64,000 nt of DNA. It comes from Musa acuminata AAA Group (taxonomy: Eukaryota; Streptophyta; Magnoliopsida; Zingiberales; Musaceae). The notes below the pieces were generated by a model, which saw only the letters and a list, made by a program, of their open reading frames with translations, was not told where the DNA came from and made no database searches. The position numbers were made by a program, and so were the translations under genes. Position 1 is the first letter of the stretch. Every line of letters begins with the position of its first letter. This document shows, in pieces, positions 31,655 through 43,017 of the stretch. Location: the NCBI RefSeq assembly GCF_036884655.1, contig NC_088345.1, positions 35,481,001 to 35,545,000 of the forward strand. The letters run 5' to 3'.

Positions 31655-32576
31655 ATCTCCCCCTTTTTGATGATGACAATCAATTGATAATGGAGTTAAC
31701 CTTAACTCCCACTGTCTATATGTCATACTTCTCGAATTTAAAAACTTTATAAATTCAAGAGACATATTCCCATCATGATTCCTATCATAATGTATCTCTT
31801 TGAAGATGATGTCAAGGCTTGACATACATTTTCAAATTTAACAAATTTGAATGATGGTTATTGTAGCAATTCATCATATTGTAAGATATCGACATGTAAA
31901 GCTGTGAAGCAAGATTTTGATATCATATGATGTACACATTTCGAATATTTTAGCAAGTGTAGCATTGCATCACATGGTAAGATATCAGTTCGTACGATGT
32001 AAATTTTTGTTTGATATCTTGATACAGGGCATATGGCAATCATATATTTCTTGGTGATGCAAGTATAGCCTAATCATAGTATCAGTGATAGCAACCATAT
32101 CAACATCAGTAATAGCAACCATATCATTATCAGTGATAGCAGGTGTGGCCTAATCATAACATTAGTAATAGCAACCATATCAATTCATATTTTTCTCCCC
32201 CTTTGTCATCAACAAAAAGCATGGTAGCATTATCAAAAAGCATGGTAGATGTGATTCCAGCAGGTTATCAAGCACATAAAGGAAGGCATGACACATATAA
32301 TACTTTGAATATCTCTTCTCCTTGTTATGTTATAGTTCATTGCTTGAAGGAGGAAACTCATTTTTCAAAAAGTTTTCATAAGAGTGTACAGGAAAATCCT
32401 ATTTTTAGCATTCAAACCGAAAATAAGATGAACTTCTTACATGCATTCGGATATGAGTAAGCTACTTATTTTCAAAAACATTTGTCACATAATTTCCAAC
32501 ATGTTATTTGATCAAGTGATACCAAGGCATGTAATAGTAATCAATAACGTCCGAAAAATAATTTTAACTAGTTTAA
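31655..32576 (-). other. E3 3' non-coding region
   Basis: On the minus strand it ends in AAAAAGGGGGAGAT before the LTR, with AAAGGGGGAG again at about 32205. It is a diverged version of E2's 21288-22086, with short duplications around 32080-32170 (repeated ATCAGTGATAGCAACCATATC). No gene is seen; a 105-codon plus-strand frame at 32143 overlaps conserved non-coding sequence and is not called. Confidence 0.8.
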
Positions 32577-32685
32577 GTATTCGGACACATCAACATTCCT
32601 AATTCTCTTCTTATGAAATCAAATTATTCTTCACTTAGAGGTTTTGTAAAGATATCAGCTAGTTGATGTTTCATATCAATGTCAT
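32577..32685 (-). pseudogene. E3 RNase H tail
   Basis: The last 35 or so codons of Pol survive on the minus strand ([11 protein letters not shown], then RRELGMLMCPNT), with TAA replacing CAA. Homology to E1/E2 stops near 32685. Everything from early protease to this point is absent, replaced by about 2.1 kb of unrelated sequence. Confidence 0.85.
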
Positions 32686-32832
32686 ATTGCTGACTTATCA
32701 ACTATATTGGTATGTCACTTTATATTTTTCAAGGCATAAGGTTTTCAAAACATTTAGTTTCAATGTAAAATCCGAGATAAACAACAAGAGATGTTTGTAA
32801 ATTTGCATATGCTTACAGATCAAGGTAAAGGG

Positions 32833-32953
32833 TAACATATGGAGTTTACAACATATCAGGTAACCATATCAAAGACAAAGTCCTTCATGATGAGTAACAT
32901 AAGGAGTTTACAACATGCCATATCAAAGACAAAGTCCATGAGGAGTTTATAAC
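32833..32953. repeat. About 62-bp tandem duplication downstream of the E3 extra gene
   Basis: TAACATATGGAGTTTACAACAT (22 bp, given as TAACATATGGAG plus TTTACAACAT) and CATATCAAAGACAAAGTCC recur with about 62-bp spacing. The repeat lies just 3' of the extra gene on its sense strand, in its presumed 3' untranslated region. Confidence 0.8.
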
Positions 32954-32981
32954 AACAACGGATGATTGTGTTCATACAAGC

Positions 32982-34091
32982 TCATTCATGAGGTGGAAGG
33001 TTGAAGTGCCTAAATAAAGAGTCAAATTGTCGATGAATTTGCTGTAGCTCAGTTAGGATTTGATCTTGTCGAAGTTCAAGCCGTTCTTGTCTTTGTTCGA
33101 ATCGGTCCATCCGAATTCCAGTATCTTCGATAGATGATGTGTGAGTTTGCTCAAACGGATGTGTTTCCTCAAAGGGACAGATCGGAGGAGATTGGGTACC
33201 CCTAAAGACTGGTGTTTCCGGTTCTGGTTCAGGTTGAGGGGGGTCAGTTCTTCTTGGCATTCTAACCCAGTTACCGTTTCTATAAAAACATCTTAATCGG
33301 TGAAGTAGATTTTTATTAATTATGCTGAATCTATCTACTTTTATTACTTCTTCTTCCGGTGGTATTAGAATATCATAGGCTTTCATTATTCTAGTTATTA
33401 TACCACCATATGGGAGCATCATGTCTTTCTTAGATAGTTCCAACATGTTTTGTTGGATAAGATAACCAAGACAGATGTCATTTCCTTTCATGATCATATA
33501 CATAGTTCCTAATTCTAATTGGCTTACTTCATCATGATGATATTGTTTAGGAAGAATGATGCTAGTTAGGATGTGATGAAGTACCTTAGTGTTTAGAGGC
33601 AGTAAATGTTCACAACTTTTAGGAACAAATTCTAAGTTCGGATTGGCAAAAATTGTTTGTAGGGCTTCAACGTATGTTGTTCCAACATTTTCATCATCCC
33701 ATGATCCACTAAAGTAAAGTCCTCTACTTTTCATGGGAATGCCTATCATGTCGCAAATGAATCTATCCGTAATTGAAATATGTTGTCCTAAGAGATAGGT
33801 GGACATCCTTTCTTCTTCATCTACTAGTATGTTGTTGTAAAACAGTCTTACAAGTCTTGGATAAATGTGTTCATTAATTTGTAAGATAGGGAGTAGATCT
33901 AAGTTTGCAAACCACTGGATTGTCTCTAAGCCTCTTAGCTCACTTAAATCTACGTATTTTCCCTTGTTGACATTCCTAAGTTCGAAAGAGGAAAATTTTT
34001 CAGCATGGTATTTTGAATCGAAAAGGGTGGAATCGAAGTCTTCTACTAATCTCCTCTTTCCTTTGTCCCTTGAGGATCTTCTAGATCCCAT
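32982..34091 (-). CDS. Extra gene in E3: putative plant transposon-associated protein
   Basis: An uninterrupted 369-codon gene starts at ATG 34091. The first 20 residues are basic and serine-rich with KGKRR, a possible nuclear signal. Residues about 78-260 resemble the 'putative plant transposon protein' domain that is widespread in plant repeats: RLFYNNI, a short YLLGQHISIT segment, DMIGIPM, then LPYGGIITRIMKAYDI. Residues about 280-320 are a P/E-rich linker (PQPEPEPETP). The last 45 or so (RMDRFEQRQERLELRQDQ) are charged and heptad-like, probably a coiled coil. It is neither gag, pol nor a recognised envelope. It lies in the sense of E3 between the protease stub and RNase H tail. Function unknown; domain name from pattern memory, so moderate certainty. 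Confidence 0.7.
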   Translation of the reverse strand: MGSRRSSRDKGKRRLVEDFDSTLFDSKYHAEKFSSFELRNVNKGKYVDLSELRGLETIQWFANLDLLPILQINEHIYPRLVRLFYNNILVDEEERMSTYLLGQHISITDRFICDMIGIPMKSRGLYFSGSWDDENVGTTYVEALQTIFANPNLEFVPKSCEHLLPLNTKVLHHILTSIILPKQYHHDEVSQLELGTMYMIMKGNDICLGYLIQQNMLELSKKDMMLPYGGIITRIMKAYDILIPPEEEVIKVDRFSIINKNLLHRLRCFYRNGNWVRMPRRTDPPQPEPEPETPVFRGTQSPPICPFEETHPFEQTHTSSIEDTGIRMDRFEQRQERLELRQDQILTELQQIHRQFDSLFRHFNLPPHE

Positions 34092-34339
34092 AACTACTGA
34101 TCTTTAGAATAATAGTGATGAGCAAAAGTAAATGAATCAAGAAACAGAGTTTAAGGGCTTCTTAGAGAGTACCTTAATGAGATCTTCAAGAGAGGGATCT
34201 TCAAGAGAGGGAAGGAATGTTGATGCTTTGCTTCGAAATGAAGGGTATTTGGGATGCTAAGATGGGGAAATGGGGATGGAGGAGGCTTAGGAGAGTAGAG
34301 GAGGGAAGGAAATGAGTTGGGGTCGGTTTCACCGTCGGC

Positions 34340-34480
34340 CCTAGCTTGAGTTATAAAGGAGCAGAGTTACGGGCGGTGGCACCTCTGGCTGGAGCGGTGC
34401 AACCGCTTGCAACACGTGACAGCTGGAGGTGCTACCTCCAGCTGGGGCGGTGCCACCGCCTGGTGAACACTTGTTCTGAT
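34340..34480 (-). promoter_or_regulatory. Promoter-like region of the E3 extra gene
   Basis: On the minus strand, units CCAGGCGGTGGCACCGCC, GGAGGTAGCACCTCC, AGCGGTTGCACCGC and AGAGGTGCCACCGCCC (about 34472-34370) are followed by CTTTATAACTC (TTTATAA, 34357-34351), some 260 bp before the ATG. The order (repeat module, then TATA-like box) mirrors the SIRE LTR promoters. The stretch between it and the ATG is CT-rich, like a plant 5' leader. Confidence 0.5.
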
Positions 34481-34481
34481 C

Positions 34482-34829
34482 TGAGAATTTTTCTGTCTTG
34501 AGGAGAGTTTTCATTCTCAGTAATCAACTTTACTTACGTAATTACGTAAGAATTTTCATTTTACGACAGGGACTTTGGCACGATCAAGGTAGATTTTTAA
34601 TGTGCACATTCTTAATGTCGTACACATGTTTGTGATAGTTTCTTCAAGTTGATAAGTCTTGCAAGTTCATGACAGAGTTAGTCATTTCATGATACGAGTT
34701 AAATTAGAAGGTTATGAAAGGATGAAATTGATGGGTTCGAAAATCCAGGGATATGTGAATTTGGGAATCATACGTTTCTAATTCTTGAAAAGTTAAACAG
34801 GACTGTATCTAGGTCGCATTTGTGATTTT
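34482..34829. other. Unassigned segment upstream of the extra gene
   Basis: About 350 bp between the promoter-like repeats and the protease stub. I see no coding frame, repeat or similarity to other parts of the window. It belongs to the 2.1 kb unit that replaced pol in E3. Confidence 0.4.
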
Positions 34830-34973
34830 ACCCTTGTTGTTGTTTCCGAAGGTGACATAGCCTTCGTCTATGCTAGTGAGCTTAGAGAATTGAGATGGAT
34901 CTCCGGTCATATGCCTTGAGCATCCACTATCAAGGTACCATCTCTTGCTCCTAGCTTGCGATGGTGTGGGTTT
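34830..34973 (-). pseudogene. E3 protease stub
   Basis: After the gag TAG (34976-34974) the minus strand continues in frame through WYLDSGCSRHMTGDPSQF and YVTFG, as in E2, then loses similarity after about 48 codons (near 34830). It retains the active-site D-S-G but not the rest of the protease. Confidence 0.85.
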
Positions 34974-35643
34974 CTACAAGAAAGGATGATTTTTAGGTAC
35001 CCATTTGCTTTTGGGTGCCTCAAAGATAGATTTACATTGTTTATCATGTTGCATAGAGTTTATCATGGTTCCTTTAGGAACCCAAATCAAATTGTTTGGA
35101 CTAATTTTCTTGAATGGATAATAATGCGTCTTGTGTCCAATTTTGCAACAAAAGTTACATTTTTCTTGGTGTTGAACATGTAAGATGGGGCCTTTTATAA
35201 AGGTGGTTGGATTTAGGTGATGACTTCTCACAAATCCAATTCCACTTCTTTTTGGAACGTGACCCTTGTTTGCAAGGATCATGTTCAATGACTTGCTACC
35301 AACCTCGAATTTCTTCAAGGTGTCCTTAAGTAGCGAGTTTTCTTTTTGGAGAGTTTCTAGATCATGACATTTGATACATGAATTTAAACTATCATGATAT
35401 TCAATTTTTAACTTATCAAAATCACAAGTAAGACTATCATGCTCCTTTTTCAGCAATTTGTATTTTCTATTGATAATCTTGCATTCATCAAATAAGTCAT
35501 GGAAGGCATTTAATAATTCATCGAAAGATAAATCAGCATCTAATAAATTCGTTACCTCCTCTCCGATGGCCATTAAGGCGTAATGAGCATCTTGCTCGGT
35601 GTTAGACTCCTCTTCTTCAGACGCGCTCGAATCATCCCATGTT
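34974..35643 (-). pseudogene. E3 gag, C-terminal part
   Basis: This covers the acidic ATWDDSSASEEEE region, the helical middle and the second zinc knuckle (CNFCCKIGHKTHYY, where the last Cys is now Tyr), to the TAG at 34976-34974. It is separated from the N-terminal part (38002-38910) by a solo LTR. The frame is open; the lost Cys would weaken the second knuckle. Confidence 0.9.
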
Positions 35644-35648
35644 GCTTT

Positions 35649-37996
35649 TGTTGAATCTCGGATTTTGATGATGAAGTCAATTGTCATTTGTTATCTAATC
35701 TATGTGTTGAGATAAGTGTGCAGGATTAACTACGATGAGAGTAAGACAAGCAGCAGGAGTTGCGCCGGAGTCAAGATCATGATCACGTTGGGAGTTCGAG
35801 AGTTCGATGGAAGTTCGGACGGTCGTCGGAGGTTCAGAGAGAACAGATCCGAGAAGTCCAGAAGCTTGCCAAGCGAAGCTCGTCGGAACTCGCCAAGTGG
35901 ATCGTCGCAAAGTCCAGGAGTATGCCGGATGTCCGCAGAAGGATCACCGAGGGTTATCGGTTGATCGACGGAAGTTGGCCGGAAACTCGCCGGAAGAAGC
36001 GATTGACGCATCGGAGCAAGCTGCAGAAGTTGTCTTAGAGATAATCGTAGTTAGCACGATGATTAAGCATGAAAATGGGAGGTGATCCCATTAGCTTAAT
36101 CTTGGGGCAATTGGGCCCCTGAAAAGATTCAAAGTGGGTCGAATGGAGTGAACCATTCGGACCCTGATTGCACCAGGAGGTGCAACCGCCCCAGCCAGGA
36201 GGTGCAACCGCCTGGGCTGTGGGGTTGAGAGGTGCAACCGCCCCAGCCAGGAGGTGCAACCGCCTGGGCTGTGGGGCTGGGAGGTGCAACCGCCCCAGCC
36301 AGGAGGTGCAACCGCCAGGGCTGCACGGTTGGGAGGTGCAACCGCCCCAGCCAAGAGGTTGCACCGCCAGAGCTCAAGTTCCGAGCTCTGCCAGGCGATG
36401 CATTCACCAAGCTCAGTCTTCGAGCTTTGGCAGAGAGGTGCATCAGCCTGAGCTCAGTCTCGAGCTCTGCCAGGTGATGCATTCACCAAGCTCAGTCTTC
36501 GAGCTCTGGCAGAGAGGTGGATCAGCCTGAGCTCAGCTTGGAGCTCTGCCAGGTGATGCAACCACCGAGCTCTGTTTCGAGCTCTGCCAGGTGATGCAAT
36601 CACCAAGCTCAGTCTTCGAGCTCTGCCAGGTGATGCAACCATCGAGCTCAGTCTTCGAGCTCTGGCAGAGAGGAGCAATCGGCAGAGCTCAGTCTTCGAG
36701 CTCTGCCAGGCGGTGCCACCTCTCCAGTCGAGAGGTGCAACCGCCTGATCCCAGAAATTCTGGGATTTGATCGATTTGATCGTTTTGAGCTCGAATTTTG
36801 AATTGGGTTGGGGCCTATAAATACCCCACCCATTCAGCACTGAAAAGATACAGACCTATACCGAAATTGTGATCTTTTCTGTGATTCTAAAGAGCTCAAA
36901 AGTGTTGTAAAGCCTTTAAGTCTCCTCCTTCTGTTCTTCAAGTTTTCAATTGTAAAGTGAGGAGAGAAAGGTCTGTAAAGGTTGTCTCCTAAGCCTGCCA
37001 AAAGGAGAGAAATTGTAAGAGGGAAGTTTGGCCTTCGCCCATTGAAGGAAGGCACCTAGTTGACGTCGGCAACCTCATCGGTGGAGGAAGCCAAAAGTGG
37101 AGTAGGTCAAGGCTGACCGAACCACTCTAAATCTCTGGTTTGCGTTTATTTTCGAGCACTTTATCATTACTGCAAACCTCCCTCATCACTACTGCTCTCT
37201 GCGCTTTCACGAACAAGTTCTAAGTGCTGTTCTTCCAAATCTGCATTCAGACGTAAACTCGTATTTTCATACATTACAGTTTACGTTTACGTTTGATTCT
37301 GCAGAACTGTTTTCCTTGCTTTTACGAACGAGCTTCCTTGCAGTTTACGCTTACATTTTAATCCTATTAATAACTGCAATCTGTCCTCTACGATTTTACG
37401 AACGAGTTTCAACATTTAGACGTAAAACTGCATTCAGACGTAAATCGGCTTTCTTCGCTCAATCATCAGATTTCAGTTTACGTTTACGTCTTGATTTCAA
37501 CTGCATACTGCCTTCTGCGAATATACAAACGAGTTTCAAAGTTTAGACGTAAATCTGCGTCTAGACGTAAAACTGCGTTTAGACGTAAATCTGCGTTTAG
37601 ACGTAAAACTGCGTTTAGACGTAAAACTGCGTTTAGACGTAAATCTGCGTTTAGACGTAAAACTGCGTTTAGACGTAAAACTGCGTTTAGACGTAAATCT
37701 GCGTTTAGACGTAAAACTGCGTTTAGACGTAAATCTGCGTTTAGACGTAAATCTGCATTTAGACGTAAAACTGTGCTTAGACGCAATCTGCGCTTAGACG
37801 CAATCTGCGCTTAGACGCAAAACTGCGCTTAGACGCAATCTGCGCTTAGACGCAAACTGCACTTAGATACAAACTGAGAATTTGCTCTTGCATCATAATA
37901 GTTTTTGAACAAACGCAGCTTTTGGTTTTTAAATTATTGTAAGATTTCCGCTGCACTAATTCACCCCCCCCCCTCTTAGTGCTCTCGATCCTAACA
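35649..37996 (+). mobile_element. Solo LTR, SIRE-B, inserted in E3 gag
   Basis: A complete 2348-bp LTR runs from TGTTGAATCTCGG to CCTAACA, flanked by GCTTT (35644-35648 and 37997-38001), with no PBS or PPT: a solo LTR left by LTR-LTR recombination. Promoter module about 36170-36730, TATA box 36816-36823, 18-bp array about 37545-37865. It differs from SIRE-A by shared variants (GCAGGAGTTGCGCC, GAGATAATCGTAGTTAGCACG) also found in the LTR at 62681. Confidence 0.95.
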
Positions 37997-38001
37997 GCTT
38001 T

Positions 38002-38910
38002 GAGCGCCTTCTTTTTTGTTGTTCTCTTTTTGGCTTGGGGACAATCACTCTTGTAGTGTCCCGGCTTTTTGCACTCATAGCAAATAACTTGGTCTTTCTT
38101 GGGTTCAAGTTTACTTTTAGTGTCATTCTTAAACTTGTTTCTTTTAATGAATTTTTTAAATTTTCTTGTTAGAAGTGCCAAGTCATCATCACAGTCCTCA
38201 TCACTTGAGTTTTCTTTCAAGTGATCTTCCAAAGTTCTAAGTGCCATATCCTTCCTGTTCTTTGGAAGGATGTCTTCTTGCTCTTCATGAGCTTTGCAAG
38301 TCATCTCGTAGGTCATTAATGACCCAATTAGTTCTTCAAGAGGGAAGTTGTTTAGATCTTTTGCCTCTTGAATAGCAGTGACTTTAGGATCCCAACTCTT
38401 AGGAAGGGATCTTAGAATCTTATTTACGAGCTCAAAATCCGAAAAACTTTTTCCGAGTCCTTTTAGACCGTTGACAACATCCGTGAAACGGGTAAACATG
38501 TCGCCAATAGTCTCACTCGGTTTCATCCGAAAAAGTTTGAAAGAGTGTAACAAAAGATTGATTTTTGACTCTTTCACTCTACTTGTGCCTTCATGAGTCA
38601 CTTCGAGTGTGTGCCAAATATCAAATGCAGTTTCACAAATCGAAACACGATTAAACTCGTTTTTATCAAGTGCGCAAAATAAGGCATTCATAGCCTTTGC
38701 ATTAAGAGCGAAAGCCTTCTTCTCCGAATCGTTCCAATCGATCATTGGAAGAGAAGATTTTGAAAAACCATTCTCGACAAGATTCCAGAGTTCAACGTCC
38801 ATAGAAATAAGAAAGATCCTCATTCGGGTCATCCAATAGGTGTAGTCCGTCCCATTAAACATAGGTGGACGTGTAATGGAATGGCCCTCTTGGTTTCCGG
38901 CGTAAGCCAT
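38002..38910 (-). pseudogene. E3 gag, N-terminal part
   Basis: Starting at ATG 38910 this matches E2 Gag residues 1 to about 305 with modest divergence (MFNGTDYTYWMTRMRIFLIS) and keeps the first CCHC knuckle (CYECKKPGHYKSDC). It ends at KKKALKA at the solo LTR. With the C-terminal part it shows that E3 kept an open gag although pol is gone. Confidence 0.93.
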
Positions 38911-38946
38911 CTCTCTTGGGTTTTAATCCGTTTGAGAGTTAACCGG

Positions 38947-38958
38947 GCTCTGATACCA
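38947..38958 (-). promoter_or_regulatory. E3 primer-binding site
   Basis: The minus strand reads TGGTATCAGAGC two bases from the LTR end at 38961. Confidence 0.93.
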
Positions 38959-38960
38959 AT

Positions 38961-40903
38961 TGTTAGGACCGAGAGCACTAAGAGGGGGGGGTGAATTAGT
39001 GCAGCGGAAATCTTTCAGCGATTAAAAACGAAAGCTGCGTTCGTTCGATAAAAACTATTTTGATGCAAAAGCCGATTCTAAGATTACTTATGATTAAGAG
39101 CAGTTTACGTCTAAACACAGTTTGCGTCTAAGCGCAATTTACGCAGTTTGCGTCTAAATGCAGTTTGCGTCTAAGCGTAGTTAACGTCTAAATGCAGATT
39201 GCGTCTAAGTGCAGTTTGCATCTAAGCACAGTTTGCGTCTAAGCTCAGATTGCGTCTAAGCGCAGTTTGCATCTAAGCGCAGTTTGTGTCTAAGCTCAGA
39301 TTGCGTCTAAACGCAGTTTGCATCTAAGCTCAGATTCGGAAAGATCTGAACTCAAACACTCATTCGTAAAAGCGCAGAAGGCAGTTTGCAGTTATAAATG
39401 GAATCAAAACGTAAACGTAAACTGCAAAGAAACTCGTTCGTAAAAGCGCAGAAGACAGTTTGCAGTTATAAATAGAATCAAAACGTAAATGTAAACTGCA
39501 ATGTAAAGATCGTACGAAAACACCGATTTACGTCTGAATGCAGATTCGGAAAGATCAGAACTTAGAAACTTGTTCATAAAAGCGCAGAGAGTAGTAGCTA
39601 TGTAGGAGGTTTGCAGTAATGATAAAGTGCTCGAAATAAAAGCAAACCAGAGATTTAGAGTGGTTCGGTCAGTCTTGACCTACTCCACTTTTGGCTTCCT
39701 CCACCGACGAGGTCGCCGACGTCAACTAGAGGCCTTCCTTCAATAGGCGAAGGCCAACTGCCCTTTTATAGTTTCACTCCTTTTGACGGGCTCAGGAGAC
39801 AACCCTTACAGAACCTTTCTCTCCTCTCTTTACAACTCAAGACTTGAAGAACAGAAAGAGGAGAACTTTTGGACTTTACACAAATTTGAGATCTTAGAAT
39901 CACAGAAAAGATCAAGAATTCGGTGTAGGTCTGTATCTCTTCAGTGCTGAATGGGTGGGGTATTTATAGGCCCTAACCCAGTTCAAATTTGGAGCTCAAA
40001 ACGATCAAATCTCGGAATTCCGGGATCAGGCGGTTGCACCTCATGACTGGAGCGGTTGCACCGCCTGGCAGAGCTCGAAGACTGAGCCTCTGGGCGGTAC
40101 CACCTCTATCAGGGGCGGTTGCACCTCTCTACCAGAGCTCGAAGACCGAGCTCAGGCGGTTGCACCGCCTGACTGGAGAGGTTGCACCGCCTGGCAGAGC
40201 TTGAAACTTGAGCTCTGGCGGTGCTACGTCCTGACAAAGGAGGTTGCACCGCCCAATCTCGCTCGGAGACTGAGCCCGGGGCGGTGCCACCTCTTGGCTG
40301 GAGCGGTTGCACCTCCCAGTCTCGCTGGGAGACATAGCCTGGGCGGTGCTACCTCCCTGCCTAGGCGGTTGCACCTCCCACAGCAACCTGGGTCCGAATG
40401 GGCTGAACCATTCGACCCAATTTGAGTTTTTTCAAGGGCCCAATTGCCCCAGGATTAAGCTAATGGGATCACCTCCCATTTCTAACTTAATCAAAGTGCT
40501 AACTACGATTATTTCCTAAGACATATTCTGTAGCTTGCTTCGGTGCGTAACTCGCTTCTTCCGGCGAGTTTCCGGCGAACTTCCGTCGATCATCCGATGA
40601 ACCCTCGGTGATGCTCCTGCGGACTTCCGGCAAACTCCTGGACTGCGACGATCCACTTGGCAAGTTCCGAGGAGCTCCTTTGGCAAGCTTCTGGACTTCT
40701 CGGATTTGTTCCCGCAGAACCTCCGACGACTGTCCGAACTTCCGTCGAGCTCTCGAACTCCCAACGTGATCATTGTCATGACTCCGGCGCAACTCCTGCT
40801 GCATGTCTTACTTTCATCGTAGTTAATCCTGCACACTTATCTCAACACATACATTAGACAACAAATGACAATTGACTTCATCATCAAAATCCGAGATTCA
40901 ACA
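38961..40903 (-). mobile_element. E3 5' LTR, SIRE-C (1943 bp)
   Basis: The inverted LTR runs from TGTTAGGACCGAG to GATTCAACA. It contains a GCGTCTAAGCGCAGTTT array (about 39105-39330), inverted TATA box (39961-39968), a short promoter module (about 40020-40380) and the conserved first 300 bp. What follows at 40904 is not GYP1 LTR but another SIRE PPT region, so no target duplication can be assigned. Confidence 0.92.
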
Positions 40904-41094
40904 ATCTCCCCCTTTTTGATGATGACAATCAATTGATAATGGAGTTAACCTTAACTCCCCATGTCTATATGCCATACTTCTCGAATTTAAAAACTTTATA
41001 AATTACTAATTTTAAGTGACCCTCTTGAAAGCCGAAAAGAGTCATTTCTCTTAGTTGTTAAACTAAATGAGAAAAATATAGCTCTGATACCAAC
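40904..41094 (-). other. Hybrid internal remnant between two SIRE LTRs
   Basis: 40904-41015 repeats the E3 3' region next to its PPT (as at 31655-31750). It then switches to a SIRE-D leader (CATTTCTCTTAGTTGTTAAAC) ending in a PBS (minus TGGTATCAGAGC, 41092-41081). Almost the entire internal region of an element is missing, and its two ends come from different subgroups. Confidence 0.8.
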
Positions 41095-42361
41095 TGTTAG
41101 GATCGAGTCGGTACTATGAGGGGGCGGGGTGAATTAGTACAGCAGACAAAAATAACGTTGGTTCAAAAAATCTTCATTTTGATAAAAACTGATATCGAAA
41201 ATGCTTAACTTTGAAAATGTACGAAAGTGTAGTGTAGGTAAGAATTTAGTTTGCAATAAAGTTAAATAGCAAGAAGTAAATACAAACTAGATTTTTACAG
41301 TGGTTCGGTCGTCGTGACCTACATCCACTCCCGATTCCTCTTCCGTCGAGGCCACCGACTTCCACTACCGATCTTCTTTCAATGGGTGAAGATCAACTAT
41401 CCTTTTACACTTTTTCTCCTTTTCACGAGTTTAGGAGACAACTCTTACAAGCTTATCTTTCTTAGATCTTACTTCTCCCTTTAGACGAACTTCTAAATAC
41501 TAGGAAGAAATGATCCTAAATCCTAAGAGAGTTTCCTAATTTTTTTTAAGTATTCTTTCCCCCTTTTTCAACTTAATTTTATGCTTAATTCTTGCTACTC
41601 CATACAAGAATAACTGGGGTATTTATAGACTTCAAATGAATTCAAAATTAGAGCTAAAAAAGGTCTTATCTCGGGTTTTCCGGGTCCTTACGGTACCACC
41701 GCTTGTGCTGGGTGGTACCATCGCCTGTAGCCCTGACATTGGGCGGTACCACCACCCAGTCTAGCGGTACCACCGCATGACAGTCTCAGAGATTGAGACT
41801 AGGCAGTACTACTACCCAGACCAGTGGTACCACCGCCTGACATAGTCTCAGACACTATGCCTTCGATAATTCCACCTATTGGGTCATTGTTTAGGCCTTT
41901 CACTTGGCCCAACACAACCCAATTGGCGCCTAATTGAGTTGGCCCAATTCCAACCCAATTACGCCTAAAACCTAGTTCGATCTAGACAATTATTATAAAG
42001 TTAAATTAAATATTGTCCGGCATGTCATTGGTTCATCGAGGCTTCGTCCGATTCTTCGGCGCATCGTCCTCTCTTGCGGCCTATTGCTTAATCGGCCAGT
42101 TGACCTCCACAACTCTGATTTTCTTGGCACAATTTTCGCTCATCTTGGCTCGATGCCCTATCCCATGGCCTGAGGCCTTCTATCGATACGTCGATCGATC
42201 CTTCGGCTCGATGTCAAATCTTCTAACATGTTTCACTTCGGCCCAACATGATTCTTCCTGCCTTAATTGTTTCTCCCTGATCGAAGCTTCATACGTCACT
42301 CAAAATGTAGATCAGATAAACACTATCAATTGGTTTCATCATCGAAATATGAGATTCAACA
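41095..42361 (-). mobile_element. SIRE-D LTR, minus (1267 bp)
   Basis: A diverged LTR: plus-strand TGTTAGGATCGAGTCGG to GAGATTCAACA. It keeps the family layout but with GGTACCACCGCC-type promoter repeats (about 41690-41870), an inverted TATA box (TATTTATA, 41620-41627), and no 18-bp array. A run of GGCCCAACATG-like and TCGGC motifs fills the distal part. Confidence 0.85.
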
Positions 42362-42981
42362 TGTCATACATATCATTTCATAGGTCATTAAAGACCCGAT
42401 AAGTTCTTCAAGCAGAAAATTATTCAACTCATTTACTTCTTGTATTGTCATTACTTGTGGATCCCAACTTTTTAGAAGGGATCTTAGAATCTTGTTTACA
42501 AGTTCAAGATTAGAAAAACATTTGCTAAGAGCTTTCATACTATTGACAACATCTGTAAAACGGATGTATATGTCAACAATAGTTTCATTGGCTTCATTCG
42601 AAACAATTCAAAATTATGCATCAAAAGATTTATCTTAGATTCTTTAACTCTACATGTGCCTTCATGTGTAATTTCAAGAATGTGTTAAATATCATGTGCA
42701 ATTTCATAATTCGAAATACGATTAAACTCATTTTTGTCTAAAGCGCAAAATAGAACATTCATAACTCTAGCATTTAAAGAAAAAGTCTTCTTTTCCAAAT
42801 CATTCCATTCATTCGTTGGTTTGGAAGACTTTTGAAAACCACTTTCAACAATATTCTATGAATAGAAATTCATAGAAAGCAAGAAAATTCTTATTCGAGT
42901 TTTTTAATATGTATAGTTTGTCCCATTGAACATAGAAGGACGAGTGATAGAAAGACCCTCTTGATTGCTAACAAAAGCCAT
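42362..42981 (-). pseudogene. SIRE-D gag relic
   Basis: The minus strand from ATG 42981 shows copia Gag similarity (KILRSLLKSWDPQVMTIQE, LLEELIGSLMTYEM) with stops and frameshifts. Only about the first 200 codons remain; they abut the SIRE-D LTR at 42361 without a 3' region, so a deletion joined them. Confidence 0.85.
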
Positions 42982-43017
42982 TTCTCTTGGGTGTTAAATT
43001 AAATGAGAAAAACCTTG

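Noticed and set aside
32982..34091. Extra gene of E3 as a retroviral-type envelope
   Set aside because: No signal peptide, no transmembrane segment, basic N-terminus and charged C-terminus. It also lies upstream of the RNase H tail, not after pol.
42013..42402. 129-codon plus-strand frame
   Set aside because: It is antisense within a SIRE-D LTR and runs into antisense gag. No domain.
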